Source: Pseudopyrenochaeta lycopersici (taxonomy: Eukaryota > Ascomycota > Dothideomycetes > Pleosporales > Pseudopyrenochaetaceae). From it: DNA of 64,000 bases. The translations under genes and the position numbers were made by a program. Every line of letters begins with the position of its first letter. Within the stretch, counting starts at the first letter, position 1. The stretch lies in assembly GCA_003313425.1 (NCBI GenBank), contig NHZP01000011.1, forward strand, positions 434,001 to 498,000, in the 5' to 3' direction. Shown here piece after piece: positions 1 through 10,766 of the stretch. The notes beneath the pieces were generated by a model. That model was not told the DNA's origin. It saw only the letters and a program-made list of their open reading frames with translations, and did not search any database.

Positions 1-1480
1 CTGTCGCATTCCCGGCAATCTGTTCTTGCTGCCCCTTCCCATTCCAGACATTGAGTGGTATATCAGTTTCTGGAAACCCAGGGATTGGTCGAAATGCATT
101 GCCATTCAGTTTGGCCTCAGTTTCGAAAGGCTCAAATCTCCCTCCAGTGACCTGGCCCAATTCGAACAGACTCTGAGCACGTGAATCTCCCAGAGGTTTG
201 CCACCTGCCTCCCTTCGTTCCGCAAACATATTGATAACGTCTGGGCCACGCCGGACTTCTTGCTCACTAGAGATCCTTGCTACATTCTCTGGGATTGCGA
301 GGACTGAGTCGTATTCCGCCTTGAACCTCGCAGTAATTGCAGATATTTTCTCTAGCCTCCTCTGTATTTTCTTTGCTTTCCATTGTTCTTTCAATATCCT
401 TCTATTCTCACGCCTCATCACTGGGTCGTCAAGCTTGACGCCGTGCTCAGCCTGCCATTGTTCGATGCGCTGTTTTTGTTGTTTGAAGCGCTCCCTTGCT
501 GGTCCAGTGAGCTTTGGTAGCTGTTGCACATTCCAGTGTATGTTGCGCCTGTCGAACTTTCGCCATGTAATACTTGCGGCAGTGCGCGCTTCCGCAATAG
601 CTTCTCGAGGCGAAGAACTGTACCTCTCTTTCGAGAAATTGGGACTTACCTCCACATCGTTTTCGGATTCCTTTATTGGCACTATGTCACTTTCTATAGT
701 ATGATTGTATGAACCTGATCTGTCATGGTCATGCATGTGTTGTTCCTTCAGGCGGAGAGGACAGAGCTCCAGTTGGCAAGCGCCGTGATCTGTGATGCTC
801 GGTGGCAGGCTCACCTCTGGGTGAGGTACATCGAGTGTGTGTTTGTACCTGCATCTGAGCGTTCTATTGTTCCTTTGGCTGGGCCTACAATAGCCCTTAT
901 GGTACCAATGCCAGCAGATTAAACCTGGATTGCTCTGGGTGCGAAAGCGATTCGGAGCATCGAGAGAGTGAGACACAAAGGAACTGGGGTGGTAGTACGC
1001 TCCAGACAAGGTTCTTGACATCTTTTTTGGCCGTACAGGTAAGTCTTCGTCTTCAGGGAAGCTGTCGAAAGCTGTTGTTGGCCGTGTGGGGATGTTTTGC
1101 GAAGGGTCTACATGAAGCGCTACAGGCTCTGCACAGTCGGCGGCACGTCCAGGAGCCGCAATTTCTTTGACGCCCCAGTGATTGACAGGGTGTTTGCGCT
1201 GCATGATAGACACAAATTTGTTTGGGTCTCGTGTTAGCTCTCGGTTCTTCCGCTTTCCTCTGCCGGCACGACTCCTTGGTGAAGCTAAAGGTCGTCGCCT
1301 GCCCAGTGTACCCAAATGACTGAGCGACAAGAGTGGCTCATCGCCTGTTTCTGAAGCAGGAGGCGGGGAAGGACCTTTGGATACGTCGAGATACTCTAGG
1401 CTCTCTGAAGCAGGTGGCGTAGCGGCCAGAACTGACGGGGAAGGCCCCATGGTGGTGTTTTGCTGTGTGACTTCATCCAT
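1..1480 (-). CDS. CCCH-type zinc finger protein, 3' end off the window
   Basis: One uninterrupted minus-strand frame opens at the ATG at 1480 and stays open to base 1 (493 codons, no stop), so the C-terminus lies outside the window. Residues 189-214 fit a CCCH zinc finger (C189-X8-C198-X11-C210-X3-H214), a fold that usually binds RNA. A second short Cys stretch (GACQLELC) follows about 25 residues later. The first 180 residues are rich in Pro, Ser and Arg and look disordered, with a basic patch (SRAGRGKRKNR, about 70-80) that could be a nuclear signal. The second half is strongly charged with a probable coiled coil (RRENRRILKEQWKAKK). The ATG was chosen because the upstream sequence soon meets stops in this frame. 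The finger class is inferred from spacing alone; the precise family is not recognised. Confidence 0.72.
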   Translation of the reverse strand, partial: MDEVTQQNTTMGPSPSVLAATPPASESLEYLDVSKGPSPPPASETGDEPLLSLSHLGTLGRRRPLASPRSRAGRGKRKNRELTRDPNKFVSIMQRKHPVNHWGVKEIAAPGRAADCAEPVALHVDPSQNIPTRPTTAFDSFPEDEDLPVRPKKMSRTLSGAYYHPSSFVSHSLDAPNRFRTQSNPGLICWHWYHKGYCRPSQRNNRTLRCRYKHTLDVPHPEVSLPPSITDHGACQLELCPLRLKEQHMHDHDRSGSYNHTIESDIVPIKESENDVEVSPNFSKERYSSSPREAIAEARTAASITWRKFDRRNIHWNVQQLPKLTGPARERFKQQKQRIEQWQAEHGVKLDDPVMRRENRRILKEQWKAKKIQRRLEKISAITARFKAEYDSVLAIPENVARISSEQEVRRGPDVINMFAERREAGGKPLGDSRAQSLFELGQVTGGRFEPFETEAKLNGNAFRPIPGFPETDIPLNVWNGKGQQEQIAGNAT

Positions 1481-2220
1481 TGTACCTATTTCGTCTAGTA
1501 GCCTTCCCCACTTATCATAGGAAGTCAAAAGCGAGAGGTAAGATAAGTTGTCGAAGGCTCCCAAGAAATAGGAGGAAACTGGTGGAGATTTTAGATACGA
1601 CGGGAAGAAGGTCTTTAAGTAGGCGCTTTTTCTTTGCAAGTCGCCTTCACTGCAACTTCGTGGTCTTCAACTTCACTCTCAGACTCGAAAGACTTATATT
1701 CAATGTGGGACGTCTTAGCGCCAATGAATTCATAACACAAGGTTGATACCCATCTTCACCAGCACTGATTTCGGATCCAGTATCGAAATCGTTGTTGTGG
1801 TTCCTCAAATTAAGCTCGACGACCGCAGCCTCAGAAAGAGCAAAGTATTCTATGCCAGATGGCTGAATTTTAGCTCCGGGGATTGAGTACTAAGAGGTGT
1901 TCTCGATTGAGGTTCGGCATTTGGTGAAAGCGCAGAAGGAAAGGTTTTCATATCCCTCGTCGCTTGCAAATGTATTGCAACGGAATTTCTATTCTTCAGC
2001 GCTAGCTGACAGTGACAAAACTAGACTTATGACCAGTGCTTGCTCGGAATAAAGTGAGAAATGACGTCGCTCCGGTCCGCATAGTAGTGACGCTAGGTCC
2101 GCTGTGTCATACTTTCGACCCCAAATATGAAAGGCTGACACGAGTTCTTCGATAACCACTACCAGCCATGTTTCTCAATCATAGAAGATAAGAATTTACA
2201 AAAGAATCAAGATCTCACCA
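1481..2220. other. Intergenic region, nothing recognised
   Basis: This 740-bp stretch lies between the 5' end of the zinc finger gene and the 3' end of the MpaB-like gene, both on the minus strand. It should hold the promoter and leader of the first and the 3' UTR of the second. Only short incidental frames are present, and no RNA gene or repeat was seen. Confidence 0.6.
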
Positions 2221-3718
2221 CTACCACATCCTTCCTAAAATGTTCGATGCAACCTTCAACGACATCCAGGTCCCTAGCCCTAGAATGCTGATGAATACGC
2301 CTAATGCCCTAAGGTTTCTCATCTCTATACTCGAAGCTTTCAACTTCCTCTCACCAATATCTCCCAGATTGGTCAAAGTATCGTACTGCGGTACGTATTT
2401 GAAGTCGAAAGTCGTTTCTATGCCACCGAGTCCCCACTTCGCCTTAACAATGACATTCCAGAATATCTCTTTGGCTCGCTCGATACGCCGGGCATCGAGC
2501 GATGGAAAGAGGCGATAGAAGTTGCAATAGAATATAAAGAACAGACACTGGCCTGCCATGAGGGACCAATAGTATGCCGATACACGCTTGAGGCCAAGGC
2601 TGTCACAAAGATCGTTGCCGTTCAGCCAACGCGCACTGGCTGTGAGCATGTCAGCGGAGACGTAAGTTGGCGGTTCCTCCTTGAGCGCGTAAATGATATT
2701 GTTAGCCATGGTCTTTGACATATTGGAAGGATTGACCTCGTGAAACAAAAGTGATTCCATGATGGCCTTTGATTTGGCTTGTGTCGAAAACCACTCATCC
2801 GGTGTGCCCATAAGGTATGCGATATAGCGCCACAGAGCAAGATAGTCTTCGATCTCTTGCTGGCGGAGAAAGATGCCCTGACGGGGGAAGCTCAGCCATA
2901 TCAAAGTCGAAGAAAAGGTCCCAATGGTGGCAATCTGGTCGAGATCATTGATAGGTATACCCCATTCGTCTAACTTGAAGTAGCTCGGCCGTTGCTCTGC
3001 TAGCTTCGTGATCCGTTGGCGTACAGCGGCGTGCAGGAGTCGGACACGTATTGATGAAGCGAAGCCTTCTCCGCCAGGTTTTATGCCCTCTAATGATCGC
3101 GTACACTGAAGGATGTGCTGAGTTGTCTCGAAGAGCCTTCCTCTTGCCACCTTAGTGCTGAAACCGCCAGTACGAGCTAGGGTTTCCACGACTCGCGCTG
3201 CGCCCATGCCACCAAGAAGTGATTGGAAGGTGAGACCAGTCAAAGCTGGTCCTCCATATCGGTAGAACACGTTTTGTCCTCTCTCGATTTGCTCCCAATC
3301 TACCCAATCAGGAATAGTGTTCACTTGCTTCCAAAGCTCAGCAAGCTTAGTATCAGACGCTTGGTGTGCTTCAAGTAGAGCATATAGGTCTCGTCGAGGT
3401 ATAGGAAGAGTCTCTTTCTTTTCTTCGTCCGTACCAGTGACTGAAGATGGTATCGGCCGGTGGTCTTGGTTTCTCGGCAACGCTGCCTTCTTCGGTGGCG
3501 AAATAGTGTTAAGTCTATCCAGACACTGCTCTGCTAGGATATCATATGTATGCTTCAGAGGCTCCATCTGTTCGGGGGTAAGATGATCACTCGTCCATTC
3601 AAATTCATAGCCCCAACACCTGAAGTAAGTTAGTATCATTACCGAAAATGGTCATCCACATTGGGCCATACAGTTTAGTGTTCTCCGTACGCCTGCGAAA
3701 TGGATTTGGCCAAGCCAT
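2221..3718 (-). CDS. MpaB-like ER-bound oxygenase (DUF2236 / rubber oxygenase catalytic domain)
   Basis: The model has two exons, 3718-3672 and 3619-2221, encoding about 481 residues. The 52-nt intron (3620-3671) has donor GTATGG and a perfect TACTAAC branch point, and joining it restores frame from the ATG at 3718. The protein matches the DUF2236 family, which includes the fungal oxygenase MpaB of mycophenolic acid synthesis and bacterial latex-clearing proteins. Recognisable parts are the RYGGPALTGLTFQSLLGGMG segment, the long helical core, and the stretch FPRQGIFLRQQEIEDYLALW. A C-terminal hydrophobic helix (LGVFISILGLGTWMSL) suggests membrane attachment. Family members use haem to cleave carbon-carbon double bonds, but the substrate here is unknown. 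No secondary-metabolism genes surround it, so a role in a biosynthetic cluster is not supported. Confidence 0.82.
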
Positions 3719-4125
3719 GACTGCTCAAAGCGATATGAAAAGCAATGAAACAAAATATCGACAATACTAAGAGATAAGGCCGGAGAAGATCAAGAAATCG
3801 TCTTTTGCATTAGTATATAGAGACTATACCGTCATATGATACCGAGGCGCTTGGGCCATGTGAGGGGGTCCACATCCATGTTGCCGCTTTCGATTCGAGA
3901 TTTGCGATCAATGTTTCTCTTCTTCACTATGGACGAAGATCGGGAAGCTATATAAGCTGGCGTCTGGGGTTAGATATGAGATAGTGCGAAAAGCCGTTGA
4001 AAGGTGATGTCACCATTCAGGGTAACTGTGGCTTGGTCGCTCTTCCGCTTGTGGCGCCAAAAGTCCGTGCGCCAAGTTTCTCGAAAGTTGGGATGGAAGC
4101 TCCTTTCTTACGGTTTCCATAAACC
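3719..4125. promoter_or_regulatory. Divergent promoter region between the MpaB-like gene and RRG9
   Basis: About 400 bp separate two genes transcribed away from each other, so both promoters must lie here. A TATA-like run (ctatataag) sits near 3949-3957. No other element was recognised. Confidence 0.5.
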
Positions 4126-4866
4126 ATGAATTGCCATAGTTGTGCCCGAAAGACACTGAGTCTATTCATCTGCTCTTTAACAAATGTAAAGCCGGTCTTC
4201 ACCCCGCACCGGGCTCTTTTCAAACCCTCGCAATCTTTGCGATCCTTCTCTGCCGTACGCCGGTATGAACGAGCTCCTACGCGGACACCCAGGGCCCTGC
4301 AAAATGGCGCCTTCGAAGAACTCGCTACTGAGGAGAGTGAAGAGAGAGATGAACGTCCCTCATGGCAAGCACAAAAGGCAGCAGTGAAGGAAAAACTGGG
4401 AGGAGAGGCCTGGAACCCGCGCAAAAAGCTCTCACCAGATACCATGGAAGGCATACGCCACCTCCACGCAACCCAGCCCGCTAAATTTACCACTCCCGTA
4501 CTCGCAGATCACTTCAAAGTCTCACCAGAAGCGATCCGCCGCATACTGAAGAGCAAGTGGCGGCCCTCAGACGAAGAGCATGAGGCGAGAATGCATAGGT
4601 GGGACAAGAGAGGCGAGAGGATATGGTCAAATTTAGTCGAGATGGGGGTAAAGCCGCCGAAACGATGGAGAGATATGGGTGTAGGACGGGCACAGAATGG
4701 AGAGAGACCGAGATGGAAGTCAAGGAAACGAAATCAGGTCGATGTTCGGGACAGCGTGAGCGAAGAGTTCCAGGACTATATCCCGAATGATGACATTATA
4801 CCCACTGTGGATGGAAAGGGGAATTCAAGGCCGGCGGCCAACGTTCCACTGTCAGAAAGACTATAG
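4126..4866 (+). CDS. RRG9: Required for respiratory growth protein 9 (Rrg9/neugrin family), mitochondrial
   Basis: A single-exon frame of 246 codons. The N-terminus is rich in Arg, Ser and Leu with few acids, as in a mitochondrial presequence. The conserved Rrg9/neugrin core spans about residues 95-150: WNPRKKLSPDTMEGIR, then the helix-turn-helix-like segment LADHFKVSPEAIRRILKSKW. The rest of the C-terminus is basic then acidic and poorly conserved. Yeast Rrg9 is needed for mitochondrial genome maintenance and respiratory growth; vertebrate neugrin acts in mitochondrial ribosomal RNA metabolism. The length is normal for fungal members. The start is the first in-frame ATG and supplies the presequence, which supports it. 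Assignment rests on the core motif and is fairly secure; the molecular role in this fungus is inferred from homologues. Confidence 0.85.
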   Translation: MNCHSCARKTLSLFICSLTNVKPVFTPHRALFKPSQSLRSFSAVRRYERAPTRTPRALQNGAFEELATEESEERDERPSWQAQKAAVKEKLGGEAWNPRKKLSPDTMEGIRHLHATQPAKFTTPVLADHFKVSPEAIRRILKSKWRPSDEEHEARMHRWDKRGERIWSNLVEMGVKPPKRWRDMGVGRAQNGERPRWKSRKRNQVDVRDSVSEEFQDYIPNDDIIPTVDGKGNSRPAANVPLSERL

Positions 4867-6218
4867 TGCCCAAATGGCTCAAGTACTCATTTTCGGCACG
4901 GTGTGGAGAACACTGATGTTCGCAAACTATGCAAAAGTCCTAATATGCGTTTCTAAGTGACATGGTGCTGTTCCAGAGTTGCTGCTATCAGGGAGGAGAA
5001 CCAGAACCGATTGGTGCTATTGAGATCCCCGCCTAGAGAGGCCGCCTAAGCACCACGTGCTGCGATATCATCGCCAGAGGAATATTATGCCTTGAAGAAT
5101 GTAGCTGCATCAGCATTCATGGTCCGCTTATGCAACCAAAGCGTGAACATCATCATTAGTTTATCCGCATTCAGACAAAAATGATACCGCGGAATTCATC
5201 GCAATGAAGGCGCATCACTCTGTCTCAGTCCGTTCACTTCATTCTAGCATAAAGCCATCAATGTTTCCAAATCAATCATGCCACCGGTCGTGTTGCCACT
5301 CAGGTACAACCGTGTTGAATCTATCAATCACCAAACAAAGCTTAGAAAAGCTCGTATTCCTCTCCTCGGTGCCACAACGGTGCCAGCCGTGCGCGCCGTA
5401 CCTTCTCTCCGCACGTCATCCTGTATGTATTGGCTCCACTGGGAATACGAATATGGGGGGCCGTATTTGCTGGCCTCATCTCACGATCGTACCAGCACTT
5501 TCCGTTCTTTTCTTCCCGTTCTTGCACGAGGCTCTTTACTAAACATAAGCATTAGATAATCAACTAGTGTTGTGAGACGATCACCATTCCTCCCTTCGCC
5601 ACGAGGAGAATGGGAAATCGTGTCCGCCGTTGTCATTGTCGCCTCGATTCTTTTGAATTAAGGAGGCTGCGTCAACCAAATTCCTTCATGGGAAGGTGGG
5701 CGTACGAAAAATTGCCCATTCGAGGCTCAGGCCATATGTGCAGCTCCTACAACGCCTCTAAACTATGGATTCTTGCTCAAAGGCTATTCACAATGATCGG
5801 AACAAACGAGAAGAAGATCAGTTTGGATATTTGAGCAATATTCGGGAGGCTTGCTTCTATTAGCTCGTTTACACTACATGAATCGATTTTACGCAACCTT
5901 TCTTAAAAGCCACGACTAGGAGTGTCGTGAAATCTATATGTTGCTGATGCCGATCTTTCTATATATAACGTTCGGTCCCTGGATGCGGGTTGAAAGGGCG
6001 AATCAGCATGGGAAGCTTGACAAGGATCATGGCTACTGATGCCGGTTGGGGCAAGTCGGATTGCACGATGATGAGCCTCGTATTCTGGTTGCTCTGAGCA
6101 TATAAAGTGAAGGCGATGGAAGTTTGAAATGCTCCATCCCAACACCAGCATCACATCTCGCTTGAGCAATTAACACTCGCTGAATTCCACAGTCGCTTCC
6201 CACAAGGTCGATACCACA
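4867..6218. other. Intergenic region with TATA-like boxes near its right end
   Basis: This 1.35-kb gap contains only short frames with no recognisable protein. Near its right end lie AT-rich boxes at 5961-5968 and 6100-6107 that suit the promoter of the secreted-protein gene starting at 6219. The remainder shows no repeat or RNA gene that I can recognise. Confidence 0.55.
6100..6107 (+). promoter_or_regulatory. TATA box of the small secreted protein gene
   Basis: The string atataaag lies 112 bp upstream of the ATG at 6219, a usual distance for a fungal TATA element with a short leader. A strong TATA element is typical of sharply induced genes. Identification is by sequence and position only. 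Confidence 0.5.
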
Positions 6219-6876
6219 ATGCAGTTCACCACCGCCATCGCCACCGCCATCCTGGCCTTCAGCAGCTCTGCTATTGCAGCCCCTCTTGAGACCCGACAAG
6301 CGGCCCTTGAGGACTGGAAGGTCACCGGCGTGGCCGCCAATACTCCCTCGGGACGTCCTGGATCATATCCTTGGGCGACTATCACTGCAAGCGTGACTGA
6401 TCCTAATGAGATCAACCTGGGTCCCGCGGAGTCAGATGGCACCGATGTTATCGTTCCAGCAGGAAGCCAAGGTATCGTAAGTATCTCCCACTCTCTTTCA
6501 TAAATCCTCCCAGCTCCCTATGTTGGATTCTCTTACAGCCAGCTAATCGATATGGCAGAACTGCCAGGCCAAGTGGTTTACAAAGGGGGAGTCTCCTCTC
6601 GGCCGCACCTGGGCCTGTGATCCGGTCGAGGGCGGCTACTGGACAATGACAGTCCTTGAAGGCAGCAATGGTTTCGCGACCACGGATTTCAAGCTGAAAT
6701 TCAGGCATGTGGCGGATGTTCTTTACCATGGTCGCCAGTACACTGCCTCTTTCACGGCGGAGGGTACCTTCAAGGTCGGCGATAATATGGCCGGCCAGTG
6801 TGGCGGAAGCGGTGTTTGCGGATGGGGATTGGCCCCGGGAAAGAACCCAGTCTTGATTGCTCCTACGAAGCTCTAG
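6219..6876 (+). CDS. Small secreted protein, possible Alt a 1-like fold
   Basis: Two exons (6219-6476, 6559-6876) encode 191 residues; the 82-nt intron has GTAAGT and GGCAG ends. The N-terminus is a clear signal peptide (MQFTTAIATAILAFSSSAIA) followed by APLETRQ, close to the start of the Alternaria allergen Alt a 1. The mature part has four cysteines: two early (NCQAKW, TWACDP) and two late (GQCGGSGVCGW), separated by alternating hydrophobic strands. Alt a 1 and related AA1-like proteins are secreted beta-barrel proteins, and some act on plants during infection. The resemblance is in start, cysteine order and strand pattern, not strong identity, so the family call is an inference. Secretion is well supported. 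No neighbour suggests a partner. Confidence 0.8.
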
Positions 6877-8018
6877 AAGGCTTCCTGTTGCTTAGTGAAG
6901 TCGAAAGACGGATCTCAAGACCAGCTTGATAATAGCTATGGCCGACTGACGATGAAAAGCCCTTGAACGATAAGCACATAATAATAAAGACATGAGAATC
7001 AAACTCAATTTGCGCCCCTATGTGATTGAATGCTAAAACTTTTGCTGCATCTTTTGTCCTTAGACACGAAGCTCGTGCGCCTGACAACGGACTGTTGGAC
7101 CTCGTCTCCAAAGGCAGCAATCCTGTAGGCAAAAGGACATGTTTAAATTTTAACATACTTAGGCGTTAAGTCGACTTCATGCTGCAGCACTGTCCACGGC
7201 ACGTTTGACTCTGTCACATCTATTTTGGCCCTTAAAAGAGGCTTTTGCTTGGTTTGTGACTCTTTCTAAGTATTGCAAGGCTATGCGCGGACAACCCTTC
7301 CAGCTTCATTGGCGCCATTGTCAGTGAAGAGATAGTTGTGTGTTTCCGTCTACTGTTCTGCGATATGGTTTCTATGAGCCATTTCACTCATTATCAACGT
7401 TGAGGCCTAGAACAGTGTAAATACAAAAGCTGCCGTTTTCAATGGTGATAGTGGCAAAGAGTTTTCCCGCATTGCAGGACAGTGATAAGTGCTATGTTTG
7501 GATAGTTATGCATTGAAGTTTGAGTTACGAATGGTCACCGGAAGGTTCCGGTGAGCCTCGGATGGGCTGCCGTGCTCAAACCTCAGCATCGCGGCTGCCG
7601 TCAATTGCCGCGTGCGGCCGCCAACAGCCATCAGCATCCACGGCTTCGTCTCAAAGCAGCCTGCTACTGCGATATCGCGCCAATTCTGGAGCAGTAGAGC
7701 ACCGAGAATTTGTTACATTTCCGGAGTTGTTGTGCTGATCGGGTGTGTTATCCCCGCAATTGAGCTCCAGCCTTGGCATCGTCACAAGCTAGAAGCTCCC
7801 CTCCGCCGAACCTGGGTCTGTGGTTCACCATTCACAGCAGCCGGCCTAGCCTGCATCAGTCGGTAGACAAAGATCCTCGGTCCAGCCTCAGTATGGGTGA
7901 CGTCTGCATCATAAATATTATCTACCGGCCGCCCAGCCCTCACCTCCGCACATATACATCATCGCATCCCTCACTTACCTCTCCTTGAACTTACAAACAT
8001 TCATCAATCATATTCACA
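6877..8018. other. Intergenic region, malate synthase promoter at right
   Basis: This 1.14-kb gap sits between the 3' end of the secreted-protein gene and malate synthase. The final 100 bp are pyrimidine-rich with a short cytosine/thymine leader before the ATG, as in strongly expressed fungal genes. No coding frame, repeat or RNA gene was recognised. Confidence 0.5.
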
Positions 8019-9798
8019 ATGGCCGCCAATCCGGATACCATTCTACGAGAAGTTAACATCCTCGGCGATTTGAACGACAAGAACCGCCACATTCTCAGCA
8101 AAGATGCTGCTGTCTTTCTTGCTCTTCTCCACCGCACATTCAATGAGCGCCGGAAAGCTCTCCTCCAGCGACGAGTGATTCGACAAGCCGAGCTTGACAA
8201 GGGTAATCTCCTAGACTTCCTCCCAGAGACAAAGCACATTCGCGAGAATGATGCATGGAGAGGAGCACCGCCAGCTCCTGGTCTCGTTGACAGGCGAGTG
8301 GAGATCACAGGACCAACAGACCGTAAGATGGTTGTCAACGCCTTGAACTCTGATGTCTGGACTTATATGGCCGACTTCGAGGGTGAGTATCTCACCAAGG
8401 ATGGAATCATTGGGAAACTGACATTTTGAAGACTCAACTGCACCAACATGGGACAACATGATTAACGGCCAGCTCAACCTTTACGATGCTATCCGCCGGC
8501 AAGTCGATTTCAAGCAGGGCGAGAAGGAATACAAGCTCCGCACTGACCGAACTCTGCCTACCCTCATTGCACGTGCTCGAGGCTGGCACCTTGAGGAGAA
8601 GCACTTCACCGTCGATGGAGAGCCAATCTCGGGCAGCTTGTTCGACTTTGGCCTGTACTTCTTCAACAATGCACATGAGCTCGTTAAGCGCGGAGCTGGA
8701 CCATACTTCTATCTGCCTAAGATGGAGTCTCATCTTGAGGCTAGGTTGTGGAACGATGCTTTCAATTTGGCCCAGGATTACATTGGCATGAAGCGTGGCA
8801 CTATCCGAGGCACCGTTCTGATTGAAACCATTACAGCTGCTTTCGAGATGGATGAGGTACGACGAGTTTCGAATGTTGATAACTGCACATGCTAACCCTA
8901 CATTAGATCATCTATGAGCTCCGTGATCATTCTTCTGGCCTCAACTGCGGCCGATGGGACTATATCTTCAGCACTATCAAGCGTTTCCGTCAAAACCCCA
9001 ACTTCGTCCTTCCCGATCGAGACTCCGTCACCATGACGTCTCCATTTATGGATGCTTATGTCAAGCTGCTCATTAAGACATGCCACAGACGAGGTGTACA
9101 CGCCATGGGCGGCATGGCTGCTCAAATTCCCATCAAGAATGACCAACAGGCGAACGATGCCGCTATGGCCAAGGTTCGCTCCGACAAGCTCCGCGAGGTG
9201 CGCGCTGGTCATGATGGAACCTGGGTCGCCCATCCTGCACTCGCAGCTATCGCATCTGAGATCTTCAACGAGCATATGCCTACACCCAACCAAATGCACA
9301 TCCGTCGAGAGGATGTTCACATCACCGCTAATGATTTGCTCAACATGAACGTACCTGGTAAGGTCACCGAGGACGGTATCCGCAAGAACCTCGACATTGG
9401 CCTCAGCTACATGGAGGCCTGGGTCCGTGGTGTCGGTTGTGTCCCCATCAACTATCTCATGGAGGATGCTGCTACCGCCGAGGTATCGCGGAGTCAGCTT
9501 TGGCAATGGTCTAGACATAACGTCGAGACTGCCGAGGGAAAGAAGGTCACCAAGGACTATGCTCTCAAGTTGCTGAATGAGCAGGCGGCGAAGCTGGGAG
9601 AGAAGGCACCAAAGGGAAACAAGTTCCATCTGGCTGCGAAGTACTTTGAGAGTCAGGTCACTGGCGAGGACTATGCCGAGTTCCTCACATCGTAAGTACT
9701 CAATCCCACAATTGTTGGACAATGACTAACAGATGATCAGATTGCTTTACAATGAGATCACGAATGTAGGTCCACCCAAAGGAGCTTCGAAATTGTAG
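8019..9798 (+). CDS. MLS1: Malate synthase, peroxisomal (glyoxylate cycle)
   Basis: Four exons (8019-8382, 8432-8856, 8907-9691, 9741-9798) give 543 residues, the normal length of fungal malate synthase. The enzyme condenses glyoxylate and acetyl-CoA to malate, letting the cell grow on acetate or fatty acids. Family landmarks are [17 protein letters not shown] and the following [12 protein letters not shown], the [18 protein letters not shown] block, and GLNCGRWDY. The short last exon ends in Ser-Lys-Leu, a type 1 peroxisomal targeting signal, which confirms the splice at 9691/9741. All introns are 49-50 nt. In ascomycetes this gene is usually induced by acetate through a FacB-type regulator; I did not identify its site. 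Glyoxylate from the hydroxyproline cluster at 44870-62779 could feed this enzyme, but the two loci are 35 kb apart. Confidence 0.97.
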
Positions 9799-10193
9799 AA
9801 TCGTCGCACCATGACACTTTCATATCCATTTCCATGACTTAAGGGAGTCCGGAATTCTGTAATTTTACAAATATCCAAGGCGCCATCAGGCTAGCCTGTA
9901 AGCAAAAAATAAAAGTGCTTGAATAATCCAATCCACGCTGCTGCAATAATTATGCGTCAACATGTGAACAGTAGCTGACCTATACCTCGTGCAGGTTGGA
10001 GCACCCGTTGCGGCCGCGAAGCTCTAGAAGGATGTGTGCCGAGGTTGGCTCGAGGATCCGAGCGTATGGTCCCGCGTGCTGTGAAAGCATGCGGAGAAGC
10101 TTTATGACATGACATGTGAAAGGCTGTAAGAGGAATAGGAACACGAAGAAACGAAGCTACTGCATGCATGGGTTAAGCTATTGCTTGGGTTCT

Positions 10194-10214
10194 GGCATTT
10201 GGCATTTGGCATTT
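10194..10214. repeat. Three tandem copies of GGCATTT
   Basis: The 7-bp unit ggcattt occurs three times in a row. It lies about 190 bp left of the long inverted repeat. It is a simple microrepeat with no visible function. Confidence 0.9.
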
Positions 10215-10400
10215 GTAATGTACTAGCATTCCTTGCCTGTACTTTATTGTGTTATTCAGTACACTGTTTGATTTTGGAAGACATTACAAATGAAAGATTT
10301 CGCTCGTTAGCCTTTACTATGATCTGTAACGAGTTGAATATTCTCTAAGCTGGTCTCAATCCTCATCCTAGCGGCGTGATCAGCATGAATGAAATAACAC

Positions 10401-10470
10401 CTTTAGGCCTGGGCGATAAAGGTCTATGAGTAGACACGACTCATAGACCTTTTATGGCCCAGGCCTAAAG
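10401..10470. repeat. Near-perfect 30-bp inverted repeat (hairpin)
   Basis: The left arm is 10401-10430 and the right arm 10440-10470, separated by 9 bp. The reverse complement of the right arm matches the left arm except for one substitution and one extra A. Transcribed from either strand it would fold into a stable hairpin of about 30 base pairs. It lies between the 3' ends of two convergent genes, 300 bp from the stop of eS8. It could be a folded 3' element, a small-RNA source or a miniature transposon remnant; the sequence alone does not decide. Confidence 0.9.
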
Positions 10471-10766
10471 AGATATGGTACATATGGGGTCGCGAATGCC
10501 TACCTCAGATATATATTTGCCAATAGGTAACTCTTGGGGAAGTGTGCATGTTCGGCACATAGTCTTCGATATGCAAGACGACAGACATAAAGCAAGTTGC
10601 ACATCACTTAACGTTGGAGAATCCATGATTCATAGCTCGTGGTATCTAGAGAAGTGGCGATATCACGCCGAGTGCATTCAGTGCCCTGCGACTATGCAGA
10701 CCAGATACATGACTAAACACCCGTTTTGACCTGACCAATGCACCGAAGAAGCCGTAAATATCACAC

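Larger units (their letters stand above)
9799..10766. other. Intergenic region with hairpin and short tandem repeat
   Basis: The stretch between the convergent malate synthase and eS8 genes holds a 7-bp unit repeated three times (10194-10214) and a near-perfect 70-bp inverted repeat (10401-10470), both listed separately. No coding gene was recognised. Confidence 0.6.

Noticed and set aside
8898..9722. 274-codon minus-strand frame opposite malate synthase
   Set aside because: It is the antisense of a conserved exon; no domain is recognisable and malate synthase accounts for the sequence.
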